A DNA stretch of 64,000 nt from Salegentibacter maritimus (GCF_016236915.1 NZ_JAEHOK010000005.1:1-64000), one strand, 5' to 3'; positions 8,869-17,463 are shown, counted from the stretch's first letter. The notes: generated by a model not told the origin, from the letters alone. A program made the numbers and translations.

Positions 8869-8925
8869 TCTCGTGGCAAGCCATCGAGGCATTAAACGGA
8901 AAGTTTTTTGTTTTAAGACAAATCT
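8869..8925 (+). repeat. Family B repeat, partial (left half)
   Basis: CTCGTGGCAAGCC...GAGGCATTAAACGGAAAG resembles the left half of the family B repeats at 12.0, 26.9 and 49.3 kb. It is followed at 8932-8949 by a small hairpin, CCCGAT-N6-ATCGGG, also found at about 10.76 kb. It lies between the divergent DUF4175 and gltX genes, so it is not a terminator. Confidence 0.5.
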
Positions 8926-9022
8926 AAAAGTCCCGATAGAGTCATCGGGGTTAATCTAGATTATGCAGTAATTTCTACGGAGTATTGATAAGGCTCTCAT
9001 TAGGTTTCGTTTAATAAGGTTG

Positions 9023-9030
9023 TATCTTTG
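9023..9030 (+). promoter_or_regulatory. -7 promoter box of gltX
   Basis: TATCTTTG fits the Bacteroidota TAnnTTTG consensus exactly and ends 23 bases before the gltX ATG. No clear TTG -33 element was seen at the right distance. Confidence 0.6.
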
Positions 9031-9053
9031 CAATTAAAAAAACAAAATAACAT

Positions 9054-10571
9054 ATGCCTGCTAAAGTTCGCGTGCGTTTTGCGCCAAGTCCAACCGGCCC
9101 TTTACATATTGGAGGGGTTAGAACGGCTTTATATAATTATTTATTTGCCAAAAAACATAAGGGAGATTTTGTATTGCGTATAGAAGATACCGATCAAAAC
9201 CGATATGTAGAAGGCGCCGAAGATTATATTGTTGAATCCCTAAATTGGTGCGGAATTCCTTTTGATGAAGGTCCGGAGAAAGAAGGAGATTATGGTCCCT
9301 ATCGCCAAAGTGAACGCAAAGATATTTATAAAAAATATGCCGAAGAACTTATAAAAAAAGATTTGGCCTATTATGCGTTTGATACTGCCGAAGAATTAGA
9401 TGCACATAGAAAAGAGCATGAAGAAAATGGGAAAACTTTTATCTACAATTGGCATAACCGCATGAAATTGCAGAATTCCCTTGCCCTTTCTGAAGATGAA
9501 GTGAGAGATAAGTTAGATGCCGATGAGAATTATGTAATAAGGTTTAAATCTCCAGAAGATGAAATGCTTCACATATCAGACGAAATTCGAGGTGAAATGG
9601 AAATTGATACCAGCACTTTAGACGATAAAGTTTTATTTAAAAGTGATGGAATGCCAACCTATCACCTAGCGAATATTGTAGACGATCATTTAATGAAAAT
9701 CTCTCACGTAATACGTGGTGAAGAATGGTTGCCATCGTTAGCACTTCATTTTATGTTATACCGAGCTTTTGGGTGGGATACGCCTAAATTTGCCCATTTA
9801 CCGCTTATTTTAAAACCACAGGGAAAAGGTAAATTAAGCAAAAGAGATGGAGATAAGTTAGGTTTCCCGGTATTTCCACTGGAATGGAAAGATCCAAATT
9901 CAGGAGAAATTTCGGCAGGCTATAGAGAAGATGGCTATTTTCCGGAAGCTGTCACCAACATGCTGGCCTTTTTAGGATGGAATCCGGGGACTGAGCAGGA
10001 ATTCTTTAAACTAAACGAACTGGTTGAAGCTTTTGAAATAAGCCGTGTACATAAAGCTGGGGCAAAATTTGACCCGGAGAAGACCAAATGGTTCCAGCAA
10101 CATTATATGCAGGAAGCTGATGCTAAAGTAATCGCTGAAAAACTGGAGAAAATAATTGAGAAAAAGGAAATTGAAGCTGATCCGGGCTATATTTTAAAAG
10201 TAGTAAGCTTAATGAAAGAGCGTGCTGTTTTTGTAAATGATATATGGGAACAAGGTTATTTTTTCTTTATTGCCCCTACTTCATACGATCCTAAAAATGC
10301 AAAAAAAGCCTGGAAAGAAGGTACGGCCAGTTTGATGAAGGAATTAACTGAGGTATTAAAAGAACAGGAAGATTTTAAAGCCGAAGCCGTACAGGCCGAA
10401 GTAAAAGCCTGGATACAACAAAAAGAAGTTGGTTTTGGAAAAGTAATGCAGCCTTTTAGGTTAGCCCTGGTGGGTGCTATGCAGGGACCCGATCTTTACG
10501 AAATTGCCGAAATGATAGGCAAAGAAGAAAGTATTTCCCGCTTGCAAAAAGCAATAGAAACACTGGGATAA
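9054..10571 (+). CDS. gltX: Glutamyl-tRNA synthetase
   Basis: Charges tRNA-Glu with glutamate in the cytoplasm. The class I HIGH motif is in PSPTGPLHIGG (residue about 17) and the KMSKS motif reads KLSKRDG (about 264). At 505 residues it fits the Bacteroidota enzyme. A separate glnS at 13.4 kb supports direct charging of tRNA-Gln, so GltX is likely the discriminating type. The gene stands alone with its own promoter box and is followed by a repeat-filled gap. Confidence 0.97.
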   Translation: MPAKVRVRFAPSPTGPLHIGGVRTALYNYLFAKKHKGDFVLRIEDTDQNRYVEGAEDYIVESLNWCGIPFDEGPEKEGDYGPYRQSERKDIYKKYAEELIKKDLAYYAFDTAEELDAHRKEHEENGKTFIYNWHNRMKLQNSLALSEDEVRDKLDADENYVIRFKSPEDEMLHISDEIRGEMEIDTSTLDDKVLFKSDGMPTYHLANIVDDHLMKISHVIRGEEWLPSLALHFMLYRAFGWDTPKFAHLPLILKPQGKGKLSKRDGDKLGFPVFPLEWKDPNSGEISAGYREDGYFPEAVTNMLAFLGWNPGTEQEFFKLNELVEAFEISRVHKAGAKFDPEKTKWFQQHYMQEADAKVIAEKLEKIIEKKEIEADPGYILKVVSLMKERAVFVNDIWEQGYFFFIAPTSYDPKNAKKAWKEGTASLMKELTEVLKEQEDFKAEAVQAEVKAWIQQKEVGFGKVMQPFRLALVGAMQGPDLYEIAEMIGKEESISRLQKAIETLG

Positions 10572-10596
10572 ATTAATTCAGGTTTACATATAAAAG

Positions 10597-10861
10597 TAGG
10601 CTGTTTGAAAACTGTATTTTATCGTCAAGCTGAACTTGTTTTCAGCTTCTAATATGTAGCAAATTAGTATCATCTTAGGAGGCTGTCTGAAAAGTCTATT
10701 CTTGTCAATCTGAACTTGTTTCAGCTTCTAACATGTTTTTAATTACCAACACGTTAGATCCCCGATAAAGAATCGGGGCAGGCTTTGAAATAAATTCAAG
10801 ATGACGGTTTTAAAACCTTTTCAAACAGCTTCGACCTTTTCTAAGTTTTTTAAACAGCCTA
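10597..10861. repeat. Family A repeats, two copies apparently nested
   Basis: The outer arms TAGGCTGTTTGAAAA (10597-10611) and TTTAAACAGCCTA (10849-10861) face each other. Inside lies a fuller copy (10679-10832) with its own arms, GAGGCTGTCTGAAAAG and CTTTTCAAACAGCTTC. Two CTGAACTTG-type cores are visible (10630 and 10711). A CCCCGAT-N5-ATCGGGG hairpin lies at about 10759-10777. The rest of the 461-base gap to 11032 shows no gene. Confidence 0.7.
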
Positions 10862-11032
10862 TTTTTTATTCTTAACTTCTACCGCATAGCTAACTAAACT
10901 ACCTGCTGGGAACCTCTAGCCATTATTTTTGGAAAATATAATTTGATTTATAGGCAAGCCCTGTAATCTTAAACTCAATTATCGAGCAAAGTTTCACTAT
11001 ATTAGGGAACAATCAAACTATAAAATTCTACT

Positions 11033-11995
11033 ATGCTTAGTTATCTTTTTCTCCCCATTGCTATTATTTTAATACTATTGATTCTTTTTAGCGGGATTTT
11101 TACCGTGCGACAGCAAAAAGCCGCGATCATTGAACGCTTTGGAAAATTTAGAAGTATTAAAAACTCCGGACTTCATTTAAAAATTCCTGTAATAGACCAA
11201 ATTGCCGGTAGAATTAATTTAAAGGTACAGCAACTTGATGTGTTGGTAGAGACCAAAACCAAGGATAATGTATTTGTTAAGCTAAAAATTTCGGTACAAT
11301 TTCAGGTAATTAGAAACAATATTTACGATGCTTTCTATAAACTGGAAAGCCCATCAGATCAAATTACGTCCTATGTTTTTGATGTAGTGCGGGCCGAAGT
11401 TCCAAAAATGATTTTGGATGATGTTTTTGAACGCAAAGATGATATTGCCATTGCGGTTAATCGTGAGCTCAATCAATCTATGCAAGATTATGGTTATAAC
11501 ATCATTAAAACGCTTGTAACAGACATAGATCCCGACGAACAGGTAAAGCAAGCCATGAACCGAATAAACTCGGCAGAACGCGAGAAAGTGGCCGCAGAAT
11601 ACGAAGGAGAGGCCGAAAGAATACGCATTGTCGCCAAAGCACGAGCCGAAGCAGAGAGCAAACGTTTACAAGGGCAGGGAATTGCCGACCAGAGAAGGGA
11701 AATTGCCAGAGGCCTTGAAGAAAGTGTAGATGTATTAAATAATGTTGGGATAAACTCTCAGGAGGCATCAGCTCTAATTGTGGTAACTCAACATTACGAT
11801 ACTTTGCAGGCCATTGGTGAAGAAACCAACAGCAATCTTATTTTATTGCCTAATTCTCCACAGGCAGGAAGCGATATGCTAAATAATATGGTGGCTTCTT
11901 TTACAGCATCTAACCAAATTGGAGAAGCTATGCGCAAAAAAAATGAAGAAATTGAACAGGGAAAAAAGGATCAGGATAATTCGAAAAGGAGATAA
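11033..11995 (+). CDS. SPFH/Band 7 (stomatin-like) membrane protein
   Basis: A 320-residue protein with one N-terminal membrane segment (about residues 3-24), then the Band 7/SPFH domain (about 25-190). The typical alternation ERFGKF..SGLHLKIP and AEREKVAAEYEGEAERI is present; the latter begins the coiled coil (about 185-235). SPFH proteins such as E. coli QmcA form large oligomeric rings that scaffold membrane microdomains and often regulate proteases. A charged tail (EEIEQGKKDQDN) ends the protein. No NfeD partner lies next to it, and no promoter box was recognised. Exact role unknown. Confidence 0.87.
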   Translation: MLSYLFLPIAIILILLILFSGIFTVRQQKAAIIERFGKFRSIKNSGLHLKIPVIDQIAGRINLKVQQLDVLVETKTKDNVFVKLKISVQFQVIRNNIYDAFYKLESPSDQITSYVFDVVRAEVPKMILDDVFERKDDIAIAVNRELNQSMQDYGYNIIKTLVTDIDPDEQVKQAMNRINSAEREKVAAEYEGEAERIRIVAKARAEAESKRLQGQGIADQRREIARGLEESVDVLNNVGINSQEASALIVVTQHYDTLQAIGEETNSNLILLPNSPQAGSDMLNNMVASFTASNQIGEAMRKKNEEIEQGKKDQDNSKRR

Positions 11996-12016
11996 ATAAA
12001 ACTCTTCTTGCGTAAG

Positions 12017-12117
12017 TAAAGTACCTCAGGGCAAGCCCACAAGGTATTCATTGGAAACAAATTTTTAATTTCTAGGCAAACCTCTGGATATTATACCCTT
12101 TGGCGGTACCAAATAAA
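12017..12117 (+). repeat. Family B repeat, full copy
   Basis: About 100 bases: TAAAGTACCTCAGGGCAAGCC, then ATTGGAAACAA, then CCTCTGGATATTATACC, then the terminal palindrome TTGGCGGTACCAA followed by AAAA. It is nearly the same as 49268-49368 and as the reverse strand of 26881-26979. It starts 22 bases after the stop of the SPFH gene and abuts a family A copy. Confidence 0.75.
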
Positions 12118-12256
12118 AAAGGTTTGAAGCTTATTTTTCTATCATAAGTCAATCTGAATTTATTTCAGAATCTAACTTTTTAGAACTCCAAACAAATTCC
12201 GGAGCAGGCTCTGAAACAAGTTCGAGTTGATGGGAAAAATAAACTTTCAAACCTTT
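12118..12256. repeat. Family A palindromic repeat, full copy
   Basis: The outer arms AAAGGTTTGAAG (12118) and CTTTCAAACCTTT (ending 12256) pair over about 20 bases. The inner cores are CTGAATTTATTTCAG and CTGAAACAAGTTCGAG. The outer arms differ from those of other copies yet still pair with each other. Confidence 0.72.
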
Positions 12257-12279
12257 CTTCAATATCTATAAGAAGTGGT

Positions 12280-12513
12280 CTAAGTCTTTACTTTAGCGGT
12301 TACTTTCTTTAACCCGGTAATCTTTGTTACGGCTTTAAGTATTAGGGCTTTTTGTAAAATTGATCCAAACATACTCCCGGCCAAGGATAAGGGAGATAGC
12401 GAGCTTTTAACCTGCGCTACATTCAATTTTATTTCTTCCTGATCTATTTTTGTTTGCAGCTTCAGAATTTCCAAATCCCTATCTATTTCTTTAAATGAAC
12501 TGTATTCCTTCAT
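12280..12513 (-). CDS. Small conserved protein of the YtxH operon (DUF6327-like)
   Basis: 77 residues: a charged helical N-terminus (KEIDRDLEILKLQTKID) and a moderately hydrophobic middle and end (SLSPLSLAGSMFG, then AVTKITGLKK). From memory it resembles the small DUF6327 proteins of Flavobacteriia, but I am not sure of the family name. It starts 5 bases after the stop of the holin-like gene and surely belongs to the same three-gene operon. The operon type suggests an envelope or stress role; no function can be read from the sequence. Confidence 0.7.
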   Translation of the reverse strand: MKEYSSFKEIDRDLEILKLQTKIDQEEIKLNVAQVKSSLSPLSLAGSMFGSILQKALILKAVTKITGLKKVTAKVKT

Positions 12514-12518
12514 AATAG

Positions 12519-12869
12519 TTAGTCATTAAAAAATTTCCTTGAAGCCTTTACCAACAGTAATTTTTCAATTGGTTTTTTTCCAAAAAGAAAGATTAATATA
12601 AAAATTAAAAAATAGAAACCTCCAACAATAAAATAACCGGCACTGGGAGAACCAATAGCCTGGCTAATTAAAATTGCCAATGCCACGGAAACGAGGATTA
12701 CGGCGAAAATGAAAAAAATACCCAATAAAATACCAAACACGAGACCTGTAGCCCCTTTCATTGCCTGTTTAAAGAATTGGAGTTTATAATATTCGGAATT
12801 GCTGTGTGCAAATCCCTTTAAATTATAATTTAACTCATCTATACTATTAGATAGTTTTTCAAAAGCCAT
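12519..12869 (-). CDS. Phage-holin-family (DUF1469-like) membrane protein
   Basis: 116 residues with two strong membrane segments (about 42-70 and 78-98) joined by a short loop and ended by a basic tail. This pattern is called Phage_holin_3_6/DUF1469 in annotations. Despite the name it is a chromosomal envelope protein, and no phage genes lie nearby. It lies between the YtxH gene (12 bases upstream) and the small gene (5 bases downstream) on the same strand, forming a compact operon. Confidence 0.82.
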   Translation of the reverse strand: MAFEKLSNSIDELNYNLKGFAHSNSEYYKLQFFKQAMKGATGLVFGILLGIFFIFAVILVSVALAILISQAIGSPSAGYFIVGGFYFLIFILIFLFGKKPIEKLLLVKASRKFFND

Positions 12870-12881
12870 AAAAATGTTTCT

Positions 12882-13247
12882 CTATACTACTGCTTTGTTA
12901 GGTTTATCTTTTCCATCCCCGTCTTTCTGTAATTTGGCATTTTGCTTTCTAAGCTCTTCCAATTTAGTTTCCATAGCCGAAAGAATATCATCGGCCTTAT
13001 GACTTGCTGAGGAAAGGGTTTCTTCTAAACGCGTTTCAAAATCTACACGAGCTTGCTTTGCTTTTTCGGTTAAATTAGAAGAAGTTTCAACATACTTCTT
13101 ATTCAGTTTATCCTGAGCTTTTTTAGACTCGTCCTTCAATTTTTTACGGGTTTTATCACCGCTATCGGGAGCATATAAAATACCTATACCAGCTCCAATT
13201 GCAGCTCCGGTAATCAATGCTAATAGTGTATTTCCTGTATTTGCCAT
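12882..13247 (-). CDS. YtxH-domain protein
   Basis: 121 residues with the YtxH signature: a glycine-rich hydrophobic N-terminal segment (LITGAAIGAGIGILYAP), then SGDKTRKKLKDE and a long charged amphipathic helix (about 45-110). YtxH proteins are general-stress membrane-associated proteins of unclear biochemical role. It is the first gene of the three-gene operon, with a TATATTTG box 34 bases upstream of the ATG. Confidence 0.87.
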   Translation of the reverse strand: MANTGNTLLALITGAAIGAGIGILYAPDSGDKTRKKLKDESKKAQDKLNKKYVETSSNLTEKAKQARVDFETRLEETLSSASHKADDILSAMETKLEELRKQNAKLQKDGDGKDKPNKAVV

Positions 13248-13281
13248 AATAGTTTTTTATTAGTTAAGTTAATACTAAATC

Positions 13282-13289
13282 CAAATATA
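13282..13289 (-). promoter_or_regulatory. -7 promoter box of the ytxH operon
   Basis: TATATTTG on the minus strand matches TAnnTTTG and lies 34 bases before the YtxH ATG. A TTG directly abuts it, but none is found at the usual -33 spacing. Confidence 0.5.
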
Positions 13290-13387
13290 CAAGATGGATA
13301 AAGCGAATGCTGTTAATAACCGGTTAATATGTTAAAATGCTTTACTAAATTATTCTTAAAAAGCAACTTAACCAAATCAACACCAAC

Positions 13388-15064
13388 TTATTTCTTTTTT
13401 GCCCAGGAATCTCTTAAGCCTACTGTGCGATTAAAAATAGGCTGCCCTTCTTTAGATTCTTTATCTACACAAAAATATCCGATGCGTTGAAACTGAAATT
13501 TATCCTGAATCCCGGCCGTTTTTAAACTAGGTTCTACATAGGCATTTATTACTTTAAGAGAATCTGGATTAACAAATTCCATAAAGTCTTTTTCTTTATC
13601 GCCATCTGGATTTTCTACACTAAATAAACGGTCGTAAAGCCTTACCTCGGTTTCGAGTGCGTGTTTGGCAGATACCCAATGCAAGGTGCCCTTTACCTTT
13701 CGCATAGATTCTTCGGTTCCACTTCCACTCCTACTCTTTGGATCGTATGTACAATGAACTTCGGTTATATTTCCTTCGGCATCTTTTACAACATCTTCGC
13801 CCTTTATTATATAGGCATTCTTTAACCTAACTTCCTTTCCTAAGGTTAACCTAAAAAACTTTCTATTGGCACTTTCTTTAAAATCTTCTTTTTCTATATA
13901 AAGCTCTCTTGAAAAGGGTAGTTTCCTGCTCCCGGCCGACTCATCTTCTGGGTTATTTTCGGCTTCCAACCACTCTTCTTTACTTTCGTCGTAATTAGTA
14001 ATTACTAATTTTACAGGATCTAAAACACCCATAACCCGTGGTGCTGTTTTATTAAGATCTTCACGGGCACAAAATTCTAAATGTGCCACGTCTATCATAT
14101 TCTCGCGTTTTCCAACTCCTATAGAATCGGCAAATTTTCTAATAGCATTTGGTGTATAGCCCCTTCTTCTTAATCCCGAAATGGTAGGCATTCTAGGATC
14201 ATCCCAGGATTTTACCACGCCTTTTTCTACCAGTTGCATAAGCTTTCGTTTACTTACTACGGTATGGCTTAGGTTTCTTCTTGCAAATTCTCGTTGCTTG
14301 GGCTTCAATTCCCCTTCCTTACTAACTTTTTCAATAAACCAATTGTACAATTCGCGATGTGGTAAAAATTCTAGAGTACAAAAAGAATGAGAAATACTTT
14401 CAATAAAATCGCTTTCTCCGTGGGCCCAATCGTACATTGGATAAATTTTCCAGTTATCTTTGGTACGATGGTGGTTTTTATGTAAACATCTATACATCAC
14501 CGGATCCCGCATAAGCATGTTAGGTGATTCCATATCTATTTTGGCTCTTAGTACGTGACCACGTTCGGGAGTTTCACCATTTTTCATCTGCTCAAAAAGC
14601 TCAAGATTTTCTTCTACAGAACGTTTTCTATACGGACTTTCCTTCCCGGGTTCGGTAGGAGTTCCTTTTTGCAAGGCAATTTCTTCAGAAGTTTGACTAT
14701 CTACGTACGCATCGCCATTCTTAATCATTTCAACAGCCCAGTCGTATAACTGCTGAAAATAATCTGAGGCATAACATTCCTTCTCCCATTTAAATCCCAG
14801 CCACAACACATCTTCTTTAATGGCATCTACATACTCCTGCTCTTCTTTGATAGGATTGGTATCGTCAAATCTAAGATTTACGGGAGCATTATATTTTTCT
14901 CCCAAACCAAAATTGAGACAAATAGAAGAAGCGTGCCCAATATGCAGGTAACCATTGGGCTCTGGTGGAAACCTGAATTTTAATTCTTCTCTTTTGTGGG
15001 TATTTTGAAGATCTTCTTCTATAATTTGCTCAATAAAATTGAGTCCTTTTTTTTCTTCGGCCAT
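13388..15064 (-). CDS. glnS: Glutaminyl-tRNA synthetase
   Basis: Charges tRNA-Gln. The class I HIGH motif appears in PPEPNGYLHIGHA (about residue 33-45) and the second signature reads VVSKRKL (about 270). The C-terminal anticodon-binding beta-barrels are present, so the 558 residues match E. coli GlnS (554). GlnS in Bacteroidota is generally regarded as acquired. ATG at 15062-15064, with a TAACTTTG box about 90 bases upstream, so the leader is fairly long. Confidence 0.97.
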   Translation of the reverse strand: MAEEKKGLNFIEQIIEEDLQNTHKREELKFRFPPEPNGYLHIGHASSICLNFGLGEKYNAPVNLRFDDTNPIKEEQEYVDAIKEDVLWLGFKWEKECYASDYFQQLYDWAVEMIKNGDAYVDSQTSEEIALQKGTPTEPGKESPYRKRSVEENLELFEQMKNGETPERGHVLRAKIDMESPNMLMRDPVMYRCLHKNHHRTKDNWKIYPMYDWAHGESDFIESISHSFCTLEFLPHRELYNWFIEKVSKEGELKPKQREFARRNLSHTVVSKRKLMQLVEKGVVKSWDDPRMPTISGLRRRGYTPNAIRKFADSIGVGKRENMIDVAHLEFCAREDLNKTAPRVMGVLDPVKLVITNYDESKEEWLEAENNPEDESAGSRKLPFSRELYIEKEDFKESANRKFFRLTLGKEVRLKNAYIIKGEDVVKDAEGNITEVHCTYDPKSRSGSGTEESMRKVKGTLHWVSAKHALETEVRLYDRLFSVENPDGDKEKDFMEFVNPDSLKVINAYVEPSLKTAGIQDKFQFQRIGYFCVDKESKEGQPIFNRTVGLRDSWAKKK

Positions 15065-15155
15065 AATTTATAATATCAGGAACTTCCGGATTTGGGAAGT
15101 TAAATCACACAATTATTTATAATTTTCTATATCCCTTTTTTGAGGTGATAAAGCG

Positions 15156-15163
15156 CAAAGTTA
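15156..15163 (-). promoter_or_regulatory. Candidate glnS promoter
   Basis: TAACTTTG on the minus strand matches TAnnTTTG. A TTG lies 22 bases upstream, within the usual -33/-7 spacing. The 5' leader to the ATG would be about 90 bases. Confidence 0.5.
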
Positions 15164-15246
15164 CCAAAAAATAGATCGCCCGGCCCAAGCTTTCCAAAAC
15201 AAGAAATAATATATTTATAATCTATAAGAAAAATCAAAAACTTAGT

Positions 15247-15963
15247 ATGCCAGAAATTTTACGTATCATTTTCTACGCGGCTTTTTCCGGTATTACTGTA
15301 TTTTTTGGAGGGGTATTATCCTATTTCTTTTGGAAGAAATTTTCTAACAATAGACGAACTGAAGAAGTTAATCATTTTGTTATTGCCTTTGGTGGGGGTA
15401 TTATATTAGCTGCTCTTGCATTGGTGCTAATTCCTAAGGGAATAGAAGAATTAGAATTAGGGCCACTCATTCTGTGCTTTACAGCAGGCGCTTTGATTTT
15501 CTTTTATCTGGATAAAAAAATAGAACGATCTGGAAGCAGGTATTCCCAACTTATAGCGATGTTATTAGATTTTATTCCCGAGGCCCTTGCCCTGGGAGCT
15601 ATTTTTGCTAACGATAGAAAAACAGGCATGTTATTGGCGATTTTTATCGGACTTCAAAATTTACCCGAATCATTTAATTCCTACCAGGATCTTATAGCCA
15701 ATAAATTTGAACCTAAAAAAGCACTTAGCATCCTGTTTTTATTAAGTTTTATGGGAATAATCGGCGCTGTTACCGGATTTTATTTACTTCAGGATTTGCC
15801 AAAAGTAACTGCAGCTATTATGACTTTTGCCAGTGGAGGAATATTATATTTAATTTTTCAGGATATTGCCCCAAATGTTACATTGAAAAAAACCTGGTTA
15901 CCGGCACTTGGCGCAAACCTTGGTTTTTTAATAGGAATAATTGGCGAAAAACTTATTCATTAA
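15247..15963 (+). CDS. ZIP-family metal transporter-like membrane protein
   Basis: 238 residues with about eight hydrophobic segments arranged as in ZIP (ZupT-like) divalent-metal permeases. The segment positions that normally carry the metal ligands are recognisable but altered: HSxxEG reads DFIPEALALG (about residue 112), HNIPEG reads QNLPES (about 138), and the late HE pair reads QDIAP. Glu/Asp are kept while the His residues are lost. It may transport a different ion or be a divergent, possibly non-transporting member. The gene stands alone between the divergent glnS and folB; no promoter box was seen. Confidence 0.78.
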   Translation: MPEILRIIFYAAFSGITVFFGGVLSYFFWKKFSNNRRTEEVNHFVIAFGGGIILAALALVLIPKGIEELELGPLILCFTAGALIFFYLDKKIERSGSRYSQLIAMLLDFIPEALALGAIFANDRKTGMLLAIFIGLQNLPESFNSYQDLIANKFEPKKALSILFLLSFMGIIGAVTGFYLLQDLPKVTAAIMTFASGGILYLIFQDIAPNVTLKKTWLPALGANLGFLIGIIGEKLIH

Positions 15964-15991
15964 TAAAATTGATAGTATGCACCTGCCAACT

Positions 15992-15999
15992 TATCTTTG
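15992..15999 (+). promoter_or_regulatory. -7 promoter box of folB
   Basis: TATCTTTG fits TAnnTTTG and lies 72 bases before the inferred TTG start of folB, directly after the ZIP-like gene. Confidence 0.45.
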
Positions 16000-16071
16000 C
16001 AAGCTATTCTTGTGTATTTTTAAGAAATAATACGGCATAAAAAACGCCAGTATTCAATAAAAAATAATCTT

Positions 16072-16428
16072 TTGGGAAGTATAAAATTAAGAAATATTCG
16101 GGTTTTTGCCTACCACGGCTGCCTTGATGAAGAAGGGAAAATAGGAAGTGATTATCGTGTAAACCTTAAAGTAAAAGGCGATTTATCTCACTCTGCCAAG
16201 ACCGATAACCTGGCAGATACCATAGACTATGTACATTTAAATAAGATTGTAAAAGAAGAAATGGCCATTAGATCTAAACTTTTGGAAACCGTGGCCGAAC
16301 GAATTTTAAATCGCGTTTTAGATGAAATAATACTGGTACAAAAGGTAAAGGTAGAAGTTTCTAAAATTAATCCTCCCATTGGTGGAAATGTGGCTATGGT
16401 AAGTGTTATTAGAAGTAAATCCCGTTAG
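16072..16428 (+). CDS. folB: Dihydroneopterin aldolase
   Basis: Folate pathway enzyme cleaving 7,8-dihydroneopterin to 6-hydroxymethyl-dihydropterin and glycolaldehyde. 118 residues, a normal length. The active-site features are present: AYHGCLDEE near the N-terminus, the TIDYVHL block with the conserved Tyr (about residue 51), LLETVAERI, and the KVEVSKINPPIGG end with the catalytic Lys. No ATG fits; the reading frame begins with TTG at 16072 (MGSIKLRN), which matches the N-terminus expected for flavobacterial FolB, so I take TTG as the start. Confidence 0.9.
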   Translation: MGSIKLRNIRVFAYHGCLDEEGKIGSDYRVNLKVKGDLSHSAKTDNLADTIDYVHLNKIVKEEMAIRSKLLETVAERILNRVLDEIILVQKVKVEVSKINPPIGGNVAMVSVIRSKSR

Positions 16429-16549
16429 TTTTAGGTTAAAAGCGGTGTAGGAATCATAAAATTTTGACTTAAATTAAGAGTCATTTTAAAATCGCATAAT
16501 CATCTTGAAGCTGGGAGATAGTTTTATTTTTTAAACTTAAAATTTTTAT

Positions 16550-16557
16550 TACATTTG
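16550..16557 (+). promoter_or_regulatory. -7 promoter box of tRNA-Cys
   Basis: TACATTTG lies 15 bases before the tRNA 5' end and fits the TAnnTTTG consensus. Confidence 0.55.
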
Positions 16558-16572
16558 CCAACCCTTAAACAG

Positions 16573-16643
16573 GGCATCGTGGCCGAGTGGCTAGGCAGAG
16601 GTCTGCAAAACCTTGTACAGCGGTTCGAATCCGCTCGATGCCT
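16573..16643 (+). tRNA. tRNA-Cys (GCA)
   Basis: A 71-base cloverleaf. The acceptor stem GGCATCG pairs with CGATGCC, followed by discriminator T. The D arm holds GTGGCTAGGC, the anticodon stem GAGGT/ACCTT encloses loop CTGCAAA with anticodon GCA, and the T arm is AGCGG-TTCGAAT-CCGCT. CCA is not encoded. It is the only tRNA in the window and a single-gene unit with its own promoter box and terminator. Confidence 0.97.
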
Positions 16644-16645
16644 CA

Positions 16646-16676
16646 AAAAAGCTCCTTATTTAAAGGGGCTTTTTTT
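16646..16676 (+). terminator. Terminator of tRNA-Cys
   Basis: AGCTCC pairs with GGGGCT around a 9-base loop, followed by seven T, directly after the tRNA. Confidence 0.8.
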
Positions 16677-16692
16677 ATGTTTTAATTTTACC

Positions 16693-16728
16693 TCTGAGCA
16701 TTGTACCCTTTGGCGCTGCCAAAAAAAT
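16693..16728 (+). repeat. Family B repeat, partial (right end)
   Basis: GAGCATTGTACCCTTTGGCGCTGCCAAAAAAA matches the right end of the full family B copies (TATTATACC, then the TTGGCGGTGCCAA palindrome). Confidence 0.55.
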
Positions 16729-16764
16729 TGAATCAGAAAAATTTTATATATCCGGAAATTAGGT

Positions 16765-17463
16765 TTAATCAGGAATGCTATCGTTTGGGGTAATAGATTC
16801 AATTTGATCTTTAATACCATCAACCTGGTTTGGAAATACCCCCTGAAATATAAGAACACCGCCAAAAACAATTAATAAAATACTAATTCCTTTTTTCATA
16901 AGATAAATCCTGGTGGGTGTGAGTTTTCGGTTTAATTTTTTGGCTAGTAGAATTTTAAAAATATCCAATACAAGGTAAGTACCTAAAACACTTCCGAAGA
17001 AAACCATTATTCTATCCTGCTCCATATTGAGTTTTGGGCCAAAGACAATAATTAAACCCAACCAGAAACCCAACACGCCTATATTGATAAAATTAAGTAG
17101 AAATCCTTTTACGGCTAAGCCAAAATAATCGCTTTTACTGAGCTTTCTTATCTCGGGGGTATCATCGTCCTGCTTAAGTACTTTTTTAGTCTGTACAAAG
17201 CTCATAACACCGTATGTAGCGAGAATCATACCGCCAAATAGAAATAAAGCAGGATCGTCTTTAATACGGGAAAGTAATTTTGTAGTACTTAAATAAGCGA
17301 TTAAAAGGAAAACAATATCGGCAAGAATTACTCCAACATCAAACGCAAAAGCAGCTCTAAATCCTTTAATGGCAGCGGTTTCCAGTAATACAAAGAAAAC
17401 CGGACCTAATAAAAAAGCTAAAAAAAGACCTAAAGGTAAGGCTGCTAATACATCCTGAAACAT
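16765..17463 (-). CDS. LysE/RhtB-family exporter
   Basis: 232 residues with about six membrane segments. The N-terminal LPLGLFLAFLLGPVFFVLLETAAIKGFRAA is shaped like the LysE/RhtB GPxxxxxxxxxxxxG entry segment (about residues 10-40). The second half begins with GFLLNFINIGVLGFW. Family members export amino acids or related small solutes; the substrate cannot be inferred. A charged loop (about 95-112, QDDDTPEIRKLSKSD) separates the two halves. It sits 30 bases downstream of the head-GIN gene on the same strand and may share its transcript. Confidence 0.82.
   Translation of the reverse strand: MFQDVLAALPLGLFLAFLLGPVFFVLLETAAIKGFRAAFAFDVGVILADIVFLLIAYLSTTKLLSRIKDDPALFLFGGMILATYGVMSFVQTKKVLKQDDDTPEIRKLSKSDYFGLAVKGFLLNFINIGVLGFWLGLIIVFGPKLNMEQDRIMVFFGSVLGTYLVLDIFKILLAKKLNRKLTPTRIYLMKKGISILLIVFGGVLIFQGVFPNQVDGIKDQIESITPNDSIPD

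Noticed and set aside
8932-8949. CCCGAT-N6-ATCGGG hairpin as a terminator
   Set aside because: It lies between two divergent gene starts, has no T tract, and recurs in the gap after gltX, so it is better seen as part of the dispersed repeats.
12280-13247. Holin-like gene suggesting a prophage
   Set aside because: No capsid, integrase, lysin or terminase genes lie nearby. The YtxH/holin-like/small-protein trio is a normal chromosomal operon in Flavobacteriia.
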